Of a stretch of 64,000 bases of DNA, positions 1 to 11,335 are shown piece after piece (the stretch's first letter is position 1; each line of letters starts with the position of its first letter). The notes under the pieces are model-generated. The model ran no database searches. It was not told the origin of the DNA and worked only from the letters and a program-made list of their open reading frames with translations. This DNA comes from Turritopsis dohrnii (lineage: Eukaryota > Cnidaria > Hydrozoa > Anthoathecata > Oceaniidae). Made by a program: the position numbers and the translations under genes. Location: assembly GCA_027922465.2 (NCBI GenBank), contig BQMF02000061.1, forward strand, positions 1,195,635-1,259,634, given 5' to 3'.

Positions 1-770
1 TATACAGCAAACAGAATAAAGCAAGAACCTTACAGAGTAGTGAATTGCTTATTACAGTGTGACTGTTCGAAATTTTGTTTTCATGCCCTTATTGAGAGAA
101 TTGAAAACAATTTGATTCAGTATAGCTTCGTTATTTCGTGAAAAACATTATTTTTTTGTCTCGATTAATTTGTAATAATATCTTTGTTGATTTAACCTGG
201 GTGATCGAGGAAATGATTCATACTACAGGAAATGATTCATACGACGTAATTTCAAATGAAAGTATTGGACTTTAACTTTTGAGATACATGGACTAAAATG
301 AGGGAGGGAAGATGATTGCTTCGTATGGTTGCGTTGGAAATTGAGAAATTTTCCCTTTTCTTAAGAGACAGGTCAAAACACATTATCGAAGAAAGACAAA
401 TCAAATGTTTTCTGCAGAGTATCTGTGGATATATGCGCTGGCACAAGTTTTAGCTGCGATGCAAGATTACAAAATTATTTGTGAAATGCTTTATGTCTTT
501 CCTTTTCTGTTGCTGCTATTCATGAATACATTTTATCTGCACTGTGCCGTTCTTTGCGCAAACATCAGAGTTACTGTTATGCAATAAGAGTTACCATGTT
601 GGACTTTCTTTAAGCATTGATTGGATCGACATCGGGAATTCATACTTCACTGATAATTGTTTCGCACTTTTTTTGTTAGGTTGTTGTCATCACTGAAAAT
701 ATGGCATGTGGCAGGGGCCTTGTGTAATACGAACGCCAATTGTCGATTGAATAAATCCAAACCTTTCTTC
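1..770 (-). repeat. 5' flank of an array-type HNH-like gene lying off the left edge
   Basis: This stretch matches, with divergence, the sequence upstream of the small HNH-like genes at about 12700-13740, 16170-17100, 17780-18280 and 37540-38240. Shared landmarks are the tacagcaagcagaa-like start, a ttgcttattacagcgtgac block and a final ggccttgcttaat-like block. Because those genes read on the minus strand, the matching ORF would lie before base 1. I see no gene of its own here; the short ORFs have no recognisable domain. Confidence 0.6.
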
Positions 771-1288
771 CTTATTTTATTTTTATTTTACAAATTTATA
801 CATAGCTATATACATTGTTACCTTTTCAATAATTACAGTTAGATACTTATTATATATGATCGATTACATTATAATTGGTCAGCGCGGCAGCAGCTGATCT
901 TTCATTAGCATTTGTGTTCGTCCGTCCGTCCGTCTGTAAGTCCATAAATTTTTGTCCCCAGTTGTAGGCTGATACCACTAAAAACACAAGCCTTAATTTT
1001 AAGGCTGGAATAGAGGCTATTTGTTGATTGTGGCTTTATTAAGAATTGTTTATTGATTGATAATTACAACTACTTTATCAGGGTGAGTGCGGCCTCCATA
1101 AAAATAAAGATGAGTTCACGTTTCTGGAAACACAGAATGCTTATCAGGGGAGCAATGCAATTCTCAATATTATGATCGTTATAAGTGATACTGTGATTAT
1201 ACTGCTGAGTTTCCTTGCTAGCTGCTTATTTCTGATTTTGTGTTTTGTGTTATTAAAATCAGGAGATATGAGAGCTCTGCTACCTCCA
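771..1288. other. Intergenic; possible transposon fragment
   Basis: No gene is seen. A gtccgtccgtccgtctgt run near 921-938 resembles the low-complexity ends of dispersed repeats found elsewhere in the window, but no pair of ends could be matched. Confidence 0.3.
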
Positions 1289-1409
1289 AGCCATGTTATT
1301 TTTTGTAATCTGTTTAACAGATTACAAAAAATAACATGGCTTTTAACTCTTCTAAGTTGACGGATGTAACTATATAATATATAGTTACATCCGTCAACTT
1401 AGAAGAGTT
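1289..1409. repeat. Two adjacent perfect palindromes
   Basis: Bases 1289-1341 form a 53-base inverted repeat around a single central base at 1315 (agccatgttatttt... / ...aaaataacatggct). Bases 1345-1409 form a second, 65-base palindrome centred at about 1377 with an AT-rich middle. Only three bases separate them. Both arms are exact, so each could fold into a long hairpin. They do not share sequence. Confidence 0.85.
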
Positions 1410-1865
1410 TTCAATGTGTGTGTGTGTGTGTGTAGAAATCTATAGTCACCCAAACAGACAACATCTCCAAAGTGTATATATAAGACATTCTATATATTAC
1501 CTCTGTGAAGGTGCATTTGTGTGCTACTGAATTAATCAACAATATTTTGTGTTAGTTGTATGTAATGCACTTATTATCAAGCAATGGACACATAATGTTT
1601 ACAAACTCTTATCACTTGAAATCCAGAATGTCTATTTATTCAGTATTTCAATGAACAAATTCCCTATGAAATCATTATCAGTTTATTTTTTATTTCTTTC
1701 ATAGTCCTTTGTCTTGTCACTCATGTTTCGTATAATCTTATGTTTTCATGTATGTAAAAAATTATTATTCACCATAGATAAATTTCATTTTTTCATTTTT
1801 TTAAATCGAAAGCTTTTGCGAATTTGTTGTTGTTTTTTATGTTTTATTCTGTTTATCTGCTTGGC

Positions 1866-2848
1866 TATGGTTGCTCAAATGTAGCAATATTCAATAACAT
1901 CATATAATGTTTGTGATATACTATATATATTCAACCAACACATTATATATATTCAACCAACACATTATATATATTCAATGAAACATTATATTATAGATTA
2001 ATAATTCGTATTGTTTAGTGATACTATATTTATAGTCAACGACACATTACATATTCAATAAAAAATCGAACATATTCAATGAAATATGTATATAATATGT
2101 TCAGCAAAATGTCTTCGTGTTCAATAAACCATATTCCATTTAAATCATAATTTTTATAGTAAATACTTATATAATAACCTTGCGTTGTATAGTCTGTGTT
2201 TTAAACTGTCTGGTCCTCGAAATCTAAAATCGTGCAGGTCATCCTAGCAGGACGAATCTTGTCAAACTTCAGCTCAAATCAACAAATAGCTGCCAGTCGT
2301 GTTTTAAGGCCAGCTTTTTCTATTTATTTCCTCTGCGAATATTTTCAAACGCTTCATTAGAAGAGAAAGCAGACTAGCTGATTGGTAATAGTCCTGTTGA
2401 AAAGCAAGTAGCGTGACTATCATTTTGTCCAGAGCCACTGAGAACACACTTAACTCATCCAAAGAATAATCCTTTTGCCCAATACGATTTACTAAAAGGG
2501 CTATTTGATGGAAAAATTCCTGAATAGATGGATCTCTATGAATGATGTTTACTATAGCTGCCGCCATATTTTTTTCTAGTTCCCTCGAAAATTAAGCCAA
2601 ACGATATTACCTGTTCAATTTCCAGACCAGATTACAAACTAGTATTTCGTTGACCATATATTGTGTGGTTGAATATTATTTCAATCCATTGCATATATAA
2701 GAAGTCACAAACCTGATAAAATATCGTGAACATATAATAACTTATATATAATATATACAACGAGCATTATAAATATAGCATATTAATAAATTGTATGATT
2801 GGAAATATAAAATACTTAATTGAATATTGCTACATTTGAGCAACCATA
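1866..2848. mobile_element. 983-bp DNA transposon with 30-bp TIRs and 6-bp TSD
   Basis: The ends are a perfect 30-bp inverted repeat beginning TATGGTTGCTCAAATGTAGC. The element is flanked by the direct repeat CTTGGC at 1860-1865 and 2849-2854. Inside are three copies of an AT-rich unit near 1924-1985 and one minus-strand ORF. No transposase is seen, so it is non-autonomous. The superfamily is not assigned: 6-bp duplications and a TATG start are shared with the element at 27499-28390. Confidence 0.85.
2304..2567 (-). CDS. 87-aa helical protein carried inside the 983-bp element
   Basis: This is an intact ATG-to-stop ORF that fills part of the interior of the non-autonomous element at 1866-2848. 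The predicted protein is mostly helical, with leucine-rich stretches (FHQIALLVNRI, MIVTLLAFQQ, LLSLLMKRLKIFAEEI) and no signal peptide, Cys/His cluster or catalytic motif. I do not recognise the family. It could be an exon of a captured host gene, a remnant of an element protein, or chance; its position between intact TIRs favours cargo. No promoter or splice evidence can be judged. Confidence 0.4.
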   Translation of the reverse strand: MAAAIVNIIHRDPSIQEFFHQIALLVNRIGQKDYSLDELSVFSVALDKMIVTLLAFQQDYYQSASLLSLLMKRLKIFAEEINRKSWP

Positions 2849-2854
2849 CTTGGC

Positions 2855-3339
2855 CAGCAATCTCTTATTTTCTTATTCTCAAATAATAAACAGTTGTTTT
2901 GCTTACTTTTTTATTTTCAATGAAGTACAACAAAAATGTGTGAAAGACACATTGTCATGCATACGAACACAGTATTTTTTAATTATTGTCATAAATTTTT
3001 AATGATCTATAGTCATTCCTTTTTGGAATCATCTGCACAGGGAGGTGTTTACTTTTGAACTTTTTGTGATCATATAACACAAGGTCTGCATAAAATCTTT
3101 TGAAGTATATATACTCAAAAACAGCTTATTTGAAGACTTAGTAACTTATTTTGACTTTAATACAAACATTTTTTTAATCGAAATCAGATTTGTATTCACT
3201 TCAATTGAAAAAAAAAAATCATATTTTGTTTGGAAAAGATCTCTTATAAGTTAATTTAGAGAAAACCCCTACATGAAAGTCTTTTTTATATAAACTTAAT
3301 TTTACATATTCAGGTATATATAAGTAAAACATTAATAAA
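2855..3339. other. Intergenic, no gene seen
   Basis: AT-rich sequence with short ORFs lacking domain features. Nothing recognisable. Confidence 0.4.
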
Positions 3340-3920
3340 TATTTGAGTGAATGCTTCGTATCTTTAATTTCTTTGATAAAGATTTTATTGAATTAAGTTT
3401 TGTTGTAATGATGCTGGTAAATGCAATCAATTTTGAGAAGGTACCTGTCTGCTTTTTCAACTAGAATGTGTTATTCTCTGAATCGCTGCCACTATTTTGA
3501 CCTTCCCGCTGCAAAAGTGTTTTTCGATTTTGCTTCACAGTCCAACATATTTCAACTTTGCTGAAATTACTAACTTTCAGGCCTCATCTCCTGTTGTTTC
3601 TATTAGTTTTATGTGTAGACATTAATGGTGCATTCATAAGTATTCATAAGTATTTGAGTGAATATTTAATATCTATTATTGTTTTGAGTTAAATTTTACT
3701 ACAATGTTATATTGCTTCATGAACTCAATATCTGTTTCACAGTTGAACTGGGGTTTCTTATTCACTGTCACACTAGTTGTATCTCAAAAAATCCTATTTC
3801 GAGCTTCCTGGTGAGCAAAAAGGTTTTCGATTTTGCTTTACGGTCCATCACTCCTCAACTTTCCTGAAAGCGCTGACCTTCAGGGCTCAGGGCCTCTTGT
3901 TGATATTTGGTCCATATAGT
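3340..3920. repeat. Two diverged tandem copies of about 300 bp
   Basis: The block at about 3340-3605 and the block at about 3650-3915 share ordered landmarks: atttgagtgaat, a gaattaagtttt-like stretch, ttttcgattttgctt, and caggcctc/cagggcctc followed by tgttg. The copies differ by many substitutions and indels, so this is an old local duplication with no coding content that I can support. Confidence 0.6.
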
Positions 3921-4404
3921 CAATGTAAAAGAAATATCAATTTCTTTCTTTTTACTTTTATAGTACTTTACTTTATTTTGTTCTATTTTTGTATATACCA
4001 TTTCCAATCTATGTAGTTCTTAGATCCTTTAAGTATATATCGGCAATGACGTGTCTATTTGTGCTCTACCTTTAAAATCTTTAAAACTGACTGCAAAAAA
4101 GTCCAATTGATTTCTTGATTCCATGATACCAAGTAGCTCATCTCCTTCAGAAGTATTTCGGACGTTTCAGATGTCATTTTGTGGTACGCACACTTTAACT
4201 GATTTTTAGAAATATGTAGTAATATTTAGGTTTGATAGCAAATTATTTTTTGATGTGAAAAAAAGCGTTTCAAAGAGTGGTGTTACTGCAAACTGCAACC
4301 TGCCACATAGACTTGATTGTGATTTTCTTATAGTTTCACCATGCTATACTTCCTGGTATCTATTTAAGAAAAAGAAGGTTACATGACATCGTTCCCTCAG
4401 ATAG
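3921..4404. other. Intergenic, one dispersed-repeat fragment
   Basis: Around 4110-4165 a stretch (ttccatgataccaagtagct) resembles 38370-38425 (gtccatgacaccatgtagct), suggesting a small dispersed repeat. No gene is seen. Confidence 0.35.
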
Positions 4405-5687
4405 TTCCCAGCATCCCTCGATCCAACTAGTTTGGTAACCAGAACGACAAACCGATGGACATTGTTGCGTTGTTGCTCATTTTCTCCGGATGATTCCTGC
4501 ACCATAGCTGGCTTACACACACCTACCTCACATTTTCAAGATGATCTCACGTTAGGTGAAATTCCGAATGCTTTTGCATTTATATGGGATGTTGAAGAAG
4601 ATGGATGCGAAGAGAACACAATATTCTTCACATATTCTGCTATGCCCAACCCATCGTTTTCTTCTTGTGGGAATATTTACTCATGCATAGTAAACAGTAG
4701 TCAAGGATGTTTGGATGTGTGTGGATATCTAGAAAATGAAGAGAGTTATAAAGATTTTCAAAAGAGAACTTTAAAGACGATAGGAGGGAACCTCCACGGA
4801 AGAACCAGGTGTTTGTCAGTCTCACATAGAATGGCTGTAACTATCACAAACCTTCGAATGATGCAGCACGACCTGGAAAACTGTATTCTAACTTGCTGGA
4901 AAGTTTCCGATGATTTCACGTTAAGACATTCATGGACAAGAGAAATACAGAAGGTATTCAGTGGAGTCAGGCTAAATGATATTAGACTTCAAAGTTGTGT
5001 CATTTCACCTATGTCGAAGGTCATTGGTGTTTTGCTAACAAAGTAAAAGATCCCAAGATCCTTCCGTTTTTGGTTCAACTGTTTGACCTAAAAATCAAAC
5101 GGATTGTTGGCTATCATCGATACTAAAAAACCCGATCAAACATTTCAATTGAATTTGCTTGCTTCTCTTCAATTTGAAAATGGAACGTCAACTTACCAAC
5201 GTCCAATTGTATTCGCTTTCTTTTCTGACGTCGCCGTCAGTGACGCCGTTATTGCTGTCGGCTATCAAAGAAAGTTTGGTATTATGAACGTTCAACGTGA
5301 CGGCGGTTTGTTTTTACCAGACCGAGATGATGGTATCAAGCATGTAGATTCTATTCAAAGAATCGATCTTATATGTCTACAAGTTCAGTTACCGGTAATG
5401 TTTACATATATGCGGTCGACTCGAACTACGAATTGTTATATACACTTTCAAGAAAAACTCAACACATCCACGCTACTTTTTCATCATTTTCTTCTTCATC
5501 AGAGGAGTTGGTTGTTAGTTACAGTGATGGTGTTGTCAGCATTTGGCAGTTACCACGCATCATGAACTTAAAAGAAATATGTCGATTGAAAATATTGACG
5601 GTGATGGCGCTTGATCGTATTCAAAGTTTGGATATTCCAAAGAAATTGATTGAATTTTTGTCATTCAACTGTAAAATAAGTGATTGA
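4405..5687 (+). pseudogene. WD40-repeat / SOCS-box protein, frameshifted
   Basis: Three overlapping reading segments on the plus strand read as one protein. The first (to 5046) has WD40-like strands such as CCSFSPDDS and FIWDVEEDG. The coding sense moves to another frame at about 5043-5120, back for 5104-about 5340, and again for 5373-5687. The last segment contains a blade ending VVSYSDGVVSIWQ, then a C-terminal SOCS-box-like block (LKEICRLKIL...LDIPKKLIEFL) with the expected L-x3-C-R and LPxPxxLxxYL-type features. WD40-SOCS proteins act as substrate receptors of Cullin/Elongin E3 ligases. No introns are needed, so this may be a retrocopy. Three frameshifts and the lack of a clear ATG make it a pseudogene, unless the assembly has indel errors. 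Confidence 0.6.
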
Positions 5688-5689
5688 CT

Positions 5690-7079
5690 TTTTTTGTAAA
5701 GAATGCGTATTTTAAAATGTTTTCTTCGTGAATTAGGTAACCCTGTATCGTTTCCATAGTGTGTTTATCTCGTTTCCATGGTGATTTTGCTTTCAAACCA
5801 CCTGACTGTATGGTGAAAAGTTTCTTCAAAACATTTGAAAGAACAAGGCAAGAGTTGCTCATTGTGCTCGATCATCCGAATAAGGTTTTCGCCATGAACG
5901 TTTGAGTAATGAAATAATTTTTTCTATTTATTTGAATCGGATTAGCATCGGATCATTACCTGTGCGCCAACAACACAATACACCTTGTGTTAATGATTGA
6001 GCACGGGAGATTCGGTTGTCATGGTATAGCATATTGAAAACGAGGTAGAGCATGATAAAAATATTGCGCAATCAATTACGGGAAAGGTGTATTGCGATTC
6101 AAGCAGATCGCAGATTTTCAAAAAGTGAACAAGTTACAACTGATTCTTCTCCAGATCGAAAATTTTGCACCCAATAAACGTTTCGGTCGTAACATCAGCC
6201 ATATTTGTTTATATAATACTGATGAGGATATTTTTTTCAGCTCCTACTGTGTTCAGTGGAAATAGTTTTGCCTTTTAGTCGGATTGGATCAGTGGAAAAC
6301 ATTAACAGAAATGTAGGAAGGGTCTACACGTTTTTAAAAGAAACAAGTTTTTTAGCAACACTAGTAAATTTTCTCAAAAAGTAAAGCAACAGTTACCAGA
6401 ATCTTAGATAAATTAACAACATGCAATTTTGTAATGATCATCCAGCACTAGCACAGCTACAGCACATTTCTTAAAATTGTTACACTAGGTTTTACGCTCT
6501 TTTAATATTTGAATGTCTTAGATCTTAGATACTTCAATTAAACTATTGAGAAACGTACGCAAAGGTTTTCAAAATGGGGCACATATCTATTTTTGATTAA
6601 TGCTTAGCAACAAATTAAGCAACATCATTACTAACTTCTGACTTTGGTTGCTTATAAATAGATGTGTACTGATACAAAAACATAATGCGAAATGACACTT
6701 GAAGATTCAATTCTCAGAAGGTTTTCCAGACCATCTTCTTTAATGTTTTTGCTTTCATGAGATCGAGGGGCATGCCACTCGTTGCTACTGTCGTCACAAA
6801 AACAAATTCTACAAATGATTACGTTGCAAAACGCAGCAAAAATTTTTCTTCTTATAAAACAATATTGAAGTTAGCACAGTGAAGATGCATTTGTTGTTGT
6901 GGTTGTTGTTGTTGCTGTTGTTGTTGATGTTTTGAACATTTAAGGAAGGACACTTCTATGTACTATAAAACGTTGAGGTTAAATACTTGAAAAAGAAGTC
7001 GACTAAAATATCAATTCATTTCTAAAAAACAAACATAATACATGCATTTAGATTTCTCAGAATTGATAAGAATTAGAAT
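5690..7079. other. Intergenic, no gene seen
   Basis: AT-rich sequence without supportable ORFs. A short (TTG)n-type microsatellite occurs at about 6893-6930. Confidence 0.4.
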
Positions 7080-7205
7080 CGACTGAGTCATATCACAAAA
7101 TAACAAACATTTCCTTAAGAGTATGTTCATCTGGTAAATCGTAACATCTATAAAAGTATTTGAACAAATAAGGCTTACCCTCACTAACCCAAACACACTT
7201 CACAA
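7080..7205. repeat. Inverted copy of sequence at 10711-10870
   Basis: Read on the minus strand, this block matches 10711-10870 in order: gtgtttgggttagtgagg, tttgttcaaatacttttata and cagatgaacatac. It flanks the transposon at 7320-10246 on the left while its partner lies on the right. The pairing is independent of the transposon's own inverted repeats. Confidence 0.6.
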
Positions 7206-7319
7206 GGTTCATACTGTAAAGTCTTATGGTAACGATTTGTTAGACGAACACGTTGTAACTGAACCAGTTCATAGACTGGATTGTCTATTCAAGCCTTTGT
7301 TGTTGTTTTTCTCGCCATA

Positions 7320-10246
7320 TAGTGAGGGAAAATCGTGCAAAAATTGTGCTTTTGAAGATAGAAGCATGAAATTTGGTGAACATAATATTTATCAAAATCT
7401 GAAAGTTTTGAGACTGGGAGCCACTTTCAAAATTTTCGTTCTGTGTAATTTACAGACCAGAATACGTTTCCATAGCAACAAAAAAATTTTTGCACAAAAT
7501 ATATACTATCATATATCATTAGAAAGCTCTTGATATAAGGATAAAAAGTCAATAAAGAACCTTACCCTAAAAATGAGTTGGTAACGAGTTATAAAAGATC
7601 AAACGTTTACGAATTCAGGGGGTCAGCGGAAGCTTTTTGCATCAGTTTCATTAATTTTTTGGTCTTTTCTTTCAAAAAAAATCGAAAATTAGCTCTTATT
7701 AAATGAATTTAAGTTGCAGAATAGGTAGAAACCAGAAAAAGCAAAAGGAAAACTCTCCAGAAAGAAAAACTAGAATCACACAAATCATTATTTTACCCCC
7801 TGGAAATCTACGCTTTCACTTTAATTCACCTTAAGACAGAGTTTCAACAAAATAAAAGATATATTTTTACTCTAATATTTGCATGTGCTGCTTAATAATA
7901 AAGATATTTAAATATTAATCTATGGTAGATGAAATACAGTTCAGTCATTCAATGACTCGCAATCACCCCCACATTTACAAAGCTCAGTGCAATTCAACGA
8001 CGCATTTCGGCATTTGTATCGACCTCTGCATCCTTTCTCTTTGTTGCAACCACATCGAATCAACTCCTTGCAAATACTGGAGGCTTCCGGTATGGTAGTC
8101 CACACGATACTGTAACCATTTTCAATCAGCTTCCATCCCCACTCGTTTGGATCGGGAAGATGTTGTGTTTTATTCAGCGATTGGCCCCAGCAGTGCACAC
8201 CCTGATATATTGCTCGCTTAACGTGTTGACGTAGCGCGTCAGCGGATGGTGGTATTCCTTCTAACGATCTACCCTTCCTTGCAAAAAGCACTTTCCTCAA
8301 TTCATTTACAGAAGATGTGGTGTTTGTACGGTCGTATAGTAACACAACAAACCACTCAATGGTTGAAAAACAGCCTGATAAAGTATCGATGGAAGGCGAA
8401 TTCACAATCATGGCAAAAGCACCCGTTAAATCTTCCAGAAGGTTCCAAGTCTTCCAGACTACCTTCTTTCCTCTGCCACCAAAAAACGAGACTTGATCGC
8501 ACCCACTGAATGCATGGAAAAGGGGCATACAAGAACTTTTTGATGTGCCAAGTGTGTGTACCAGGGAATGAATTGGTATGTATCGAAAATTTTTACCAGT
8601 TCCAAATGCTATCCAAAGCTCATTTAAGGATAAGTGAGGGAACATACCCATTGCAATAATGACCACATCTGTATCAACGGTTCGGATTGACACTTTATTC
8701 ATCCCTGAACAGCCAGCATCCTTCGCATGAAGAAGCATGCGTGTGTCAGCTTCTTCATGGTTTGAAGGAGATATCAGGGACAAATCATAGTACGCGTTGG
8801 TCATTGCTGAAGATTCGACAGTAGTCACAATAATTTTGTTTGTTGGAATCGCCAGTATTTCTTTAGGAAGGAAAATGAATAACTCCTTCTTGTTATCATC
8901 AAGGCGAAGAAATGAGAACCAATTTCCTGGTATCCTTGAATTTGCAAGTACTCTTCTTCTCACTCCTTGACCTGAATATAATAAGACAAATTTTTAAAGA
9001 ATTTGAGTAACTAAGCACACTTTGTATACAGAAATTATAGAATAACCTCTTTTGCATCTGGCAGCTGATTTCAGAGAATTCTTTAGGTACACGTCCCAAA
9101 CAACATCGATGCGTGATGAGTTGATCAGCTGTTGTTCAATATACGGCTTGAAAGTGTTATCCGCGTACTCCTTGAATGTTACAGCACCATTCGGTTTCAA
9201 CATGTTGACAATTGCAGCTCCATCTAACACTATACAATCGACAGCAACGTTATCAGACAACGAAGGTATTACATCTTCTAATCACTGAAGAAGATCTGAT
9301 TTAGCGCCGGATCGTAACTCGCCATTCTTTGAGAGAGCTGGTGGAGTAGAACAATTTTCATGCTCAAAAAACTCATCCAAATTTCCATGTCGAACTTGGC
9401 AGGCAATATAAAGTTGTGAAAAGAGCTGACAACTTTTCTTTAGCGTTGTTACTTCATTGTTCTTGGAAATGCTTCTTCGGACTTGAAATTTGAAGATGAA
9501 ACATTTGTTGGCTGAAATTGTATCGAAAACACTTTTCTTTTTTGTTTTCAATCGCTCTTCGATGAACTTCGAATACTGATCCTTTCCAATCTTTTCGACG
9601 TTGTTCAATACTTCTATAGCCTTTGGACCAGCAATATTTCTAGTATCTAGGGCTATTAAATCTGGAGAGTCCTCCTCGAAAGGGTTTCCAGCTTCTTCGA
9701 TGGTAGTTACCAAGCTCTTAACAATGTTTTCTTCTAAATATACAGCATAAATCAGGGGGTCAAATATTCTACATTTCAAGGAAAAACATTAACGCATGCT
9801 GGTGTAAAAACACAACCAGCGATAAAATTTTCAAAGAGTGTCTTGGGCTACACTTATTTTCGCATTTTACAACAATTTATGTATTTTATAAAACAAAAAT
9901 AAAAGGTCAATGAATTTTTTTATTAGCCGCAACCCCTTGAATTTTAAAACATTAAATGGCTCATAACTCCTTACAAGTTCGTTTTCAACTAGATGTTTTT
10001 TAGTAATTTTTGTTGCATTTTAAAACAGCTTTCTAATGATATATAATAAAGTATGTTTTTGGCCAAAAAAAATTTTTTTGCTATGGAGCTTCATTCTGGT
10101 CTGTAAAATACACATGTGATGAAAATCACGAATGGCTCCCAGGCTGAAAATATTCCAATTGTGAAGAACACTCACTGTACCAAATTTCATGCTTCTATCC
10201 TTAAAAGCACAATTTTACTACATTCTTGCACAATTTGCCCTCACTA
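7320..10246. mobile_element. 2.93-kb DNA transposon with ~300-bp imperfect TIRs
   Basis: Left 7320-about 7630 and right about 9925-10246 are imperfect inverted repeats starting TAGTGAGGG. They share, in order, gatagaagcatgaaatttgg, gggagcca, tttacagaccagaat, ccatagcaa and cattagaaagct. The related tandem unit at 13756-13850 has the same flanks (ttgtctattcaagcc ... aaactttctgtatgatcg) joined without the element, which is an empty site. The target duplication is short, TA or ATA. The only gene inside is the EEADTR/CXC gene at 7941-9779. I do not recognise the superfamily. Confidence 0.8.
7941..9779 (-). pseudogene. EEADTR-type PIN/FEN1-like protein with C-terminal CXC domain
   Basis: Exon A runs 9779 to about 9044. 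Its donor lies in aaaagaggttatt at about 9044, and the acceptor near 8973 rejoins a GxGVRRRV motif and continues to 7941. An in-frame TGA at 9282-9284 interrupts exon A, and coding sense continues at once after it. The downstream 340 aa contain HEEADTRMLLHA (70-80), a DTD pair (97-99), a conserved FHAFSGCDQVSFF block (149-161), and a cysteine-rich tail from about 298 that matches the CXC/tesmin spacing. The acidic motifs resemble those of FEN1/PIN-fold nucleases, so a metal-dependent nuclease role is an inference. Proteins of this kind are common and uncharacterised in invertebrate genomes. A likely acceptor near 9743 suggests missing upstream exons. The premature stop suggests this copy is dead. 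Confidence 0.7.
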
Positions 10247-10495
10247 ATAATCTCGCTAAAATAAACTTTCTTGTATGATCGATGAACTTGGGGCACTGCA
10301 ATTCGCGATGGACTAAAGGCTATTATGATCTTTTTATTAATGAGAAAAAATCGAATTCTCGGAAAGGCAGTTTATCAATCTGTTTATCATATTGCCCTTA
10401 AAATCACAGGAAATATTTCACTTACCTTAATGATTCAATGGCATTTAGCATCTCACACTGCATTTTGATCATTTTGATAAGGGTATTGCGAGTTG

Positions 10496-10519
10496 CCCCC
10501 CCCCCCCCCCCCCCCCCCC
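10496..10519. repeat. Poly-C run
   Basis: An uninterrupted run of more than twenty C sits just outside the transposon. The short ORF across it is an artefact of the homopolymer. Confidence 0.9.
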
Positions 10520-11041
10520 AGATGTATAACACTGGCAAAACATCGCAAAAGTTTCTTTCAGTAAAAGTATCTTTTCGTTTACACACCGTCAAAAAAGAAA
10601 ACATCATCATCTAGTTTTAGAATAAATACATTCTTGATTGAACTTTTTCTGTTAACAAAAACACATGATGATGTTGATTACAATATATTCGTTTGACAAA
10701 TCGGAGTTTACGGTGTAAACCTTATCAAATGTGTTTGGGTTAGTAAGGATAAGGCTCAGGGCTGGCCTCATTTGTTCAAATACTTTTATAAGTGTTTTCA
10801 CAGTATTCATGTAATGATAACGAGATGAATTGTCATCTGATTGTAATTTTCAGATGAACATACCCTTAACTGAATGACAGGAATCAAATTATTTATTTGA
10901 TACTTCACAAGAAAAACCTCAAAGTACAACTTAAGAATTGGTCTTCTCAATAATACCTCACAAGGGATGCCGTAGGCTACATTATACACAAATTTGTTTC
11001 TTTCCTTTCAACAATAAAAAATAGTCTCTCTATGGTAAAAA

Positions 11042-11335
11042 CTAAAAGATCTTCTTGACTTGTGCCACGAATGAGCTATCTTTCACAGGCATCGAATCAT
11101 CTCTTCCTGTATTACAAGGCTTGCACATTGGGAGGATGAACACAGATGAACTTGTGCCGAGTTGTACATGCGCACCGTCTTCCGCTGTTCTGTTACATCC
11201 GACGATACTGCAAGTATCTGGCCAACGTTCCCCAGTTTCATTCTCCCAATACTTCTTCCAAGAGATCTTCCCTGACGCGTGATGTTTTGCTGTGTCTGGA
11301 ACATTTTCTGCAAAAAACCCTTCCCCAAGTTCCAT
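11042..11335 (-). CDS. HNH-like small Cys/His protein, type I copy 1
   Basis: Intact 97-aa single-exon ORF. N-terminal block G-x-G-x-F-A-x-N-V, then a Trp-rich stretch (SWKKYWENETG, WPDTC), then the core: CSIVGC, GAHVQL, FILPMCKPCN. The order C-x4-C ... AHV ... C-x2-C-N resembles a zinc-bound HNH/His-Me finger, with His as the possible general base and Asn in the second knuckle. The third catalytic position is not clear, so nuclease activity is inferred, not shown. It differs from the 14475 copy at about 12 of 97 residues. The start is the only ATG before the conserved N-terminal motif. It faces the same way as the type II gene 0.9 kb upstream. Confidence 0.65.
   Translation of the reverse strand: MELGEGFFAENVPDTAKHHASGKISWKKYWENETGERWPDTCSIVGCNRTAEDGAHVQLGTSSSVFILPMCKPCNTGRDDSMPVKDSSFVAQVKKIF

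Noticed and set aside
10422..10610. ORF with a poly-Gly stretch
   Set aside because: The glycines come from the poly-C run at 10496-10519; no other protein feature.
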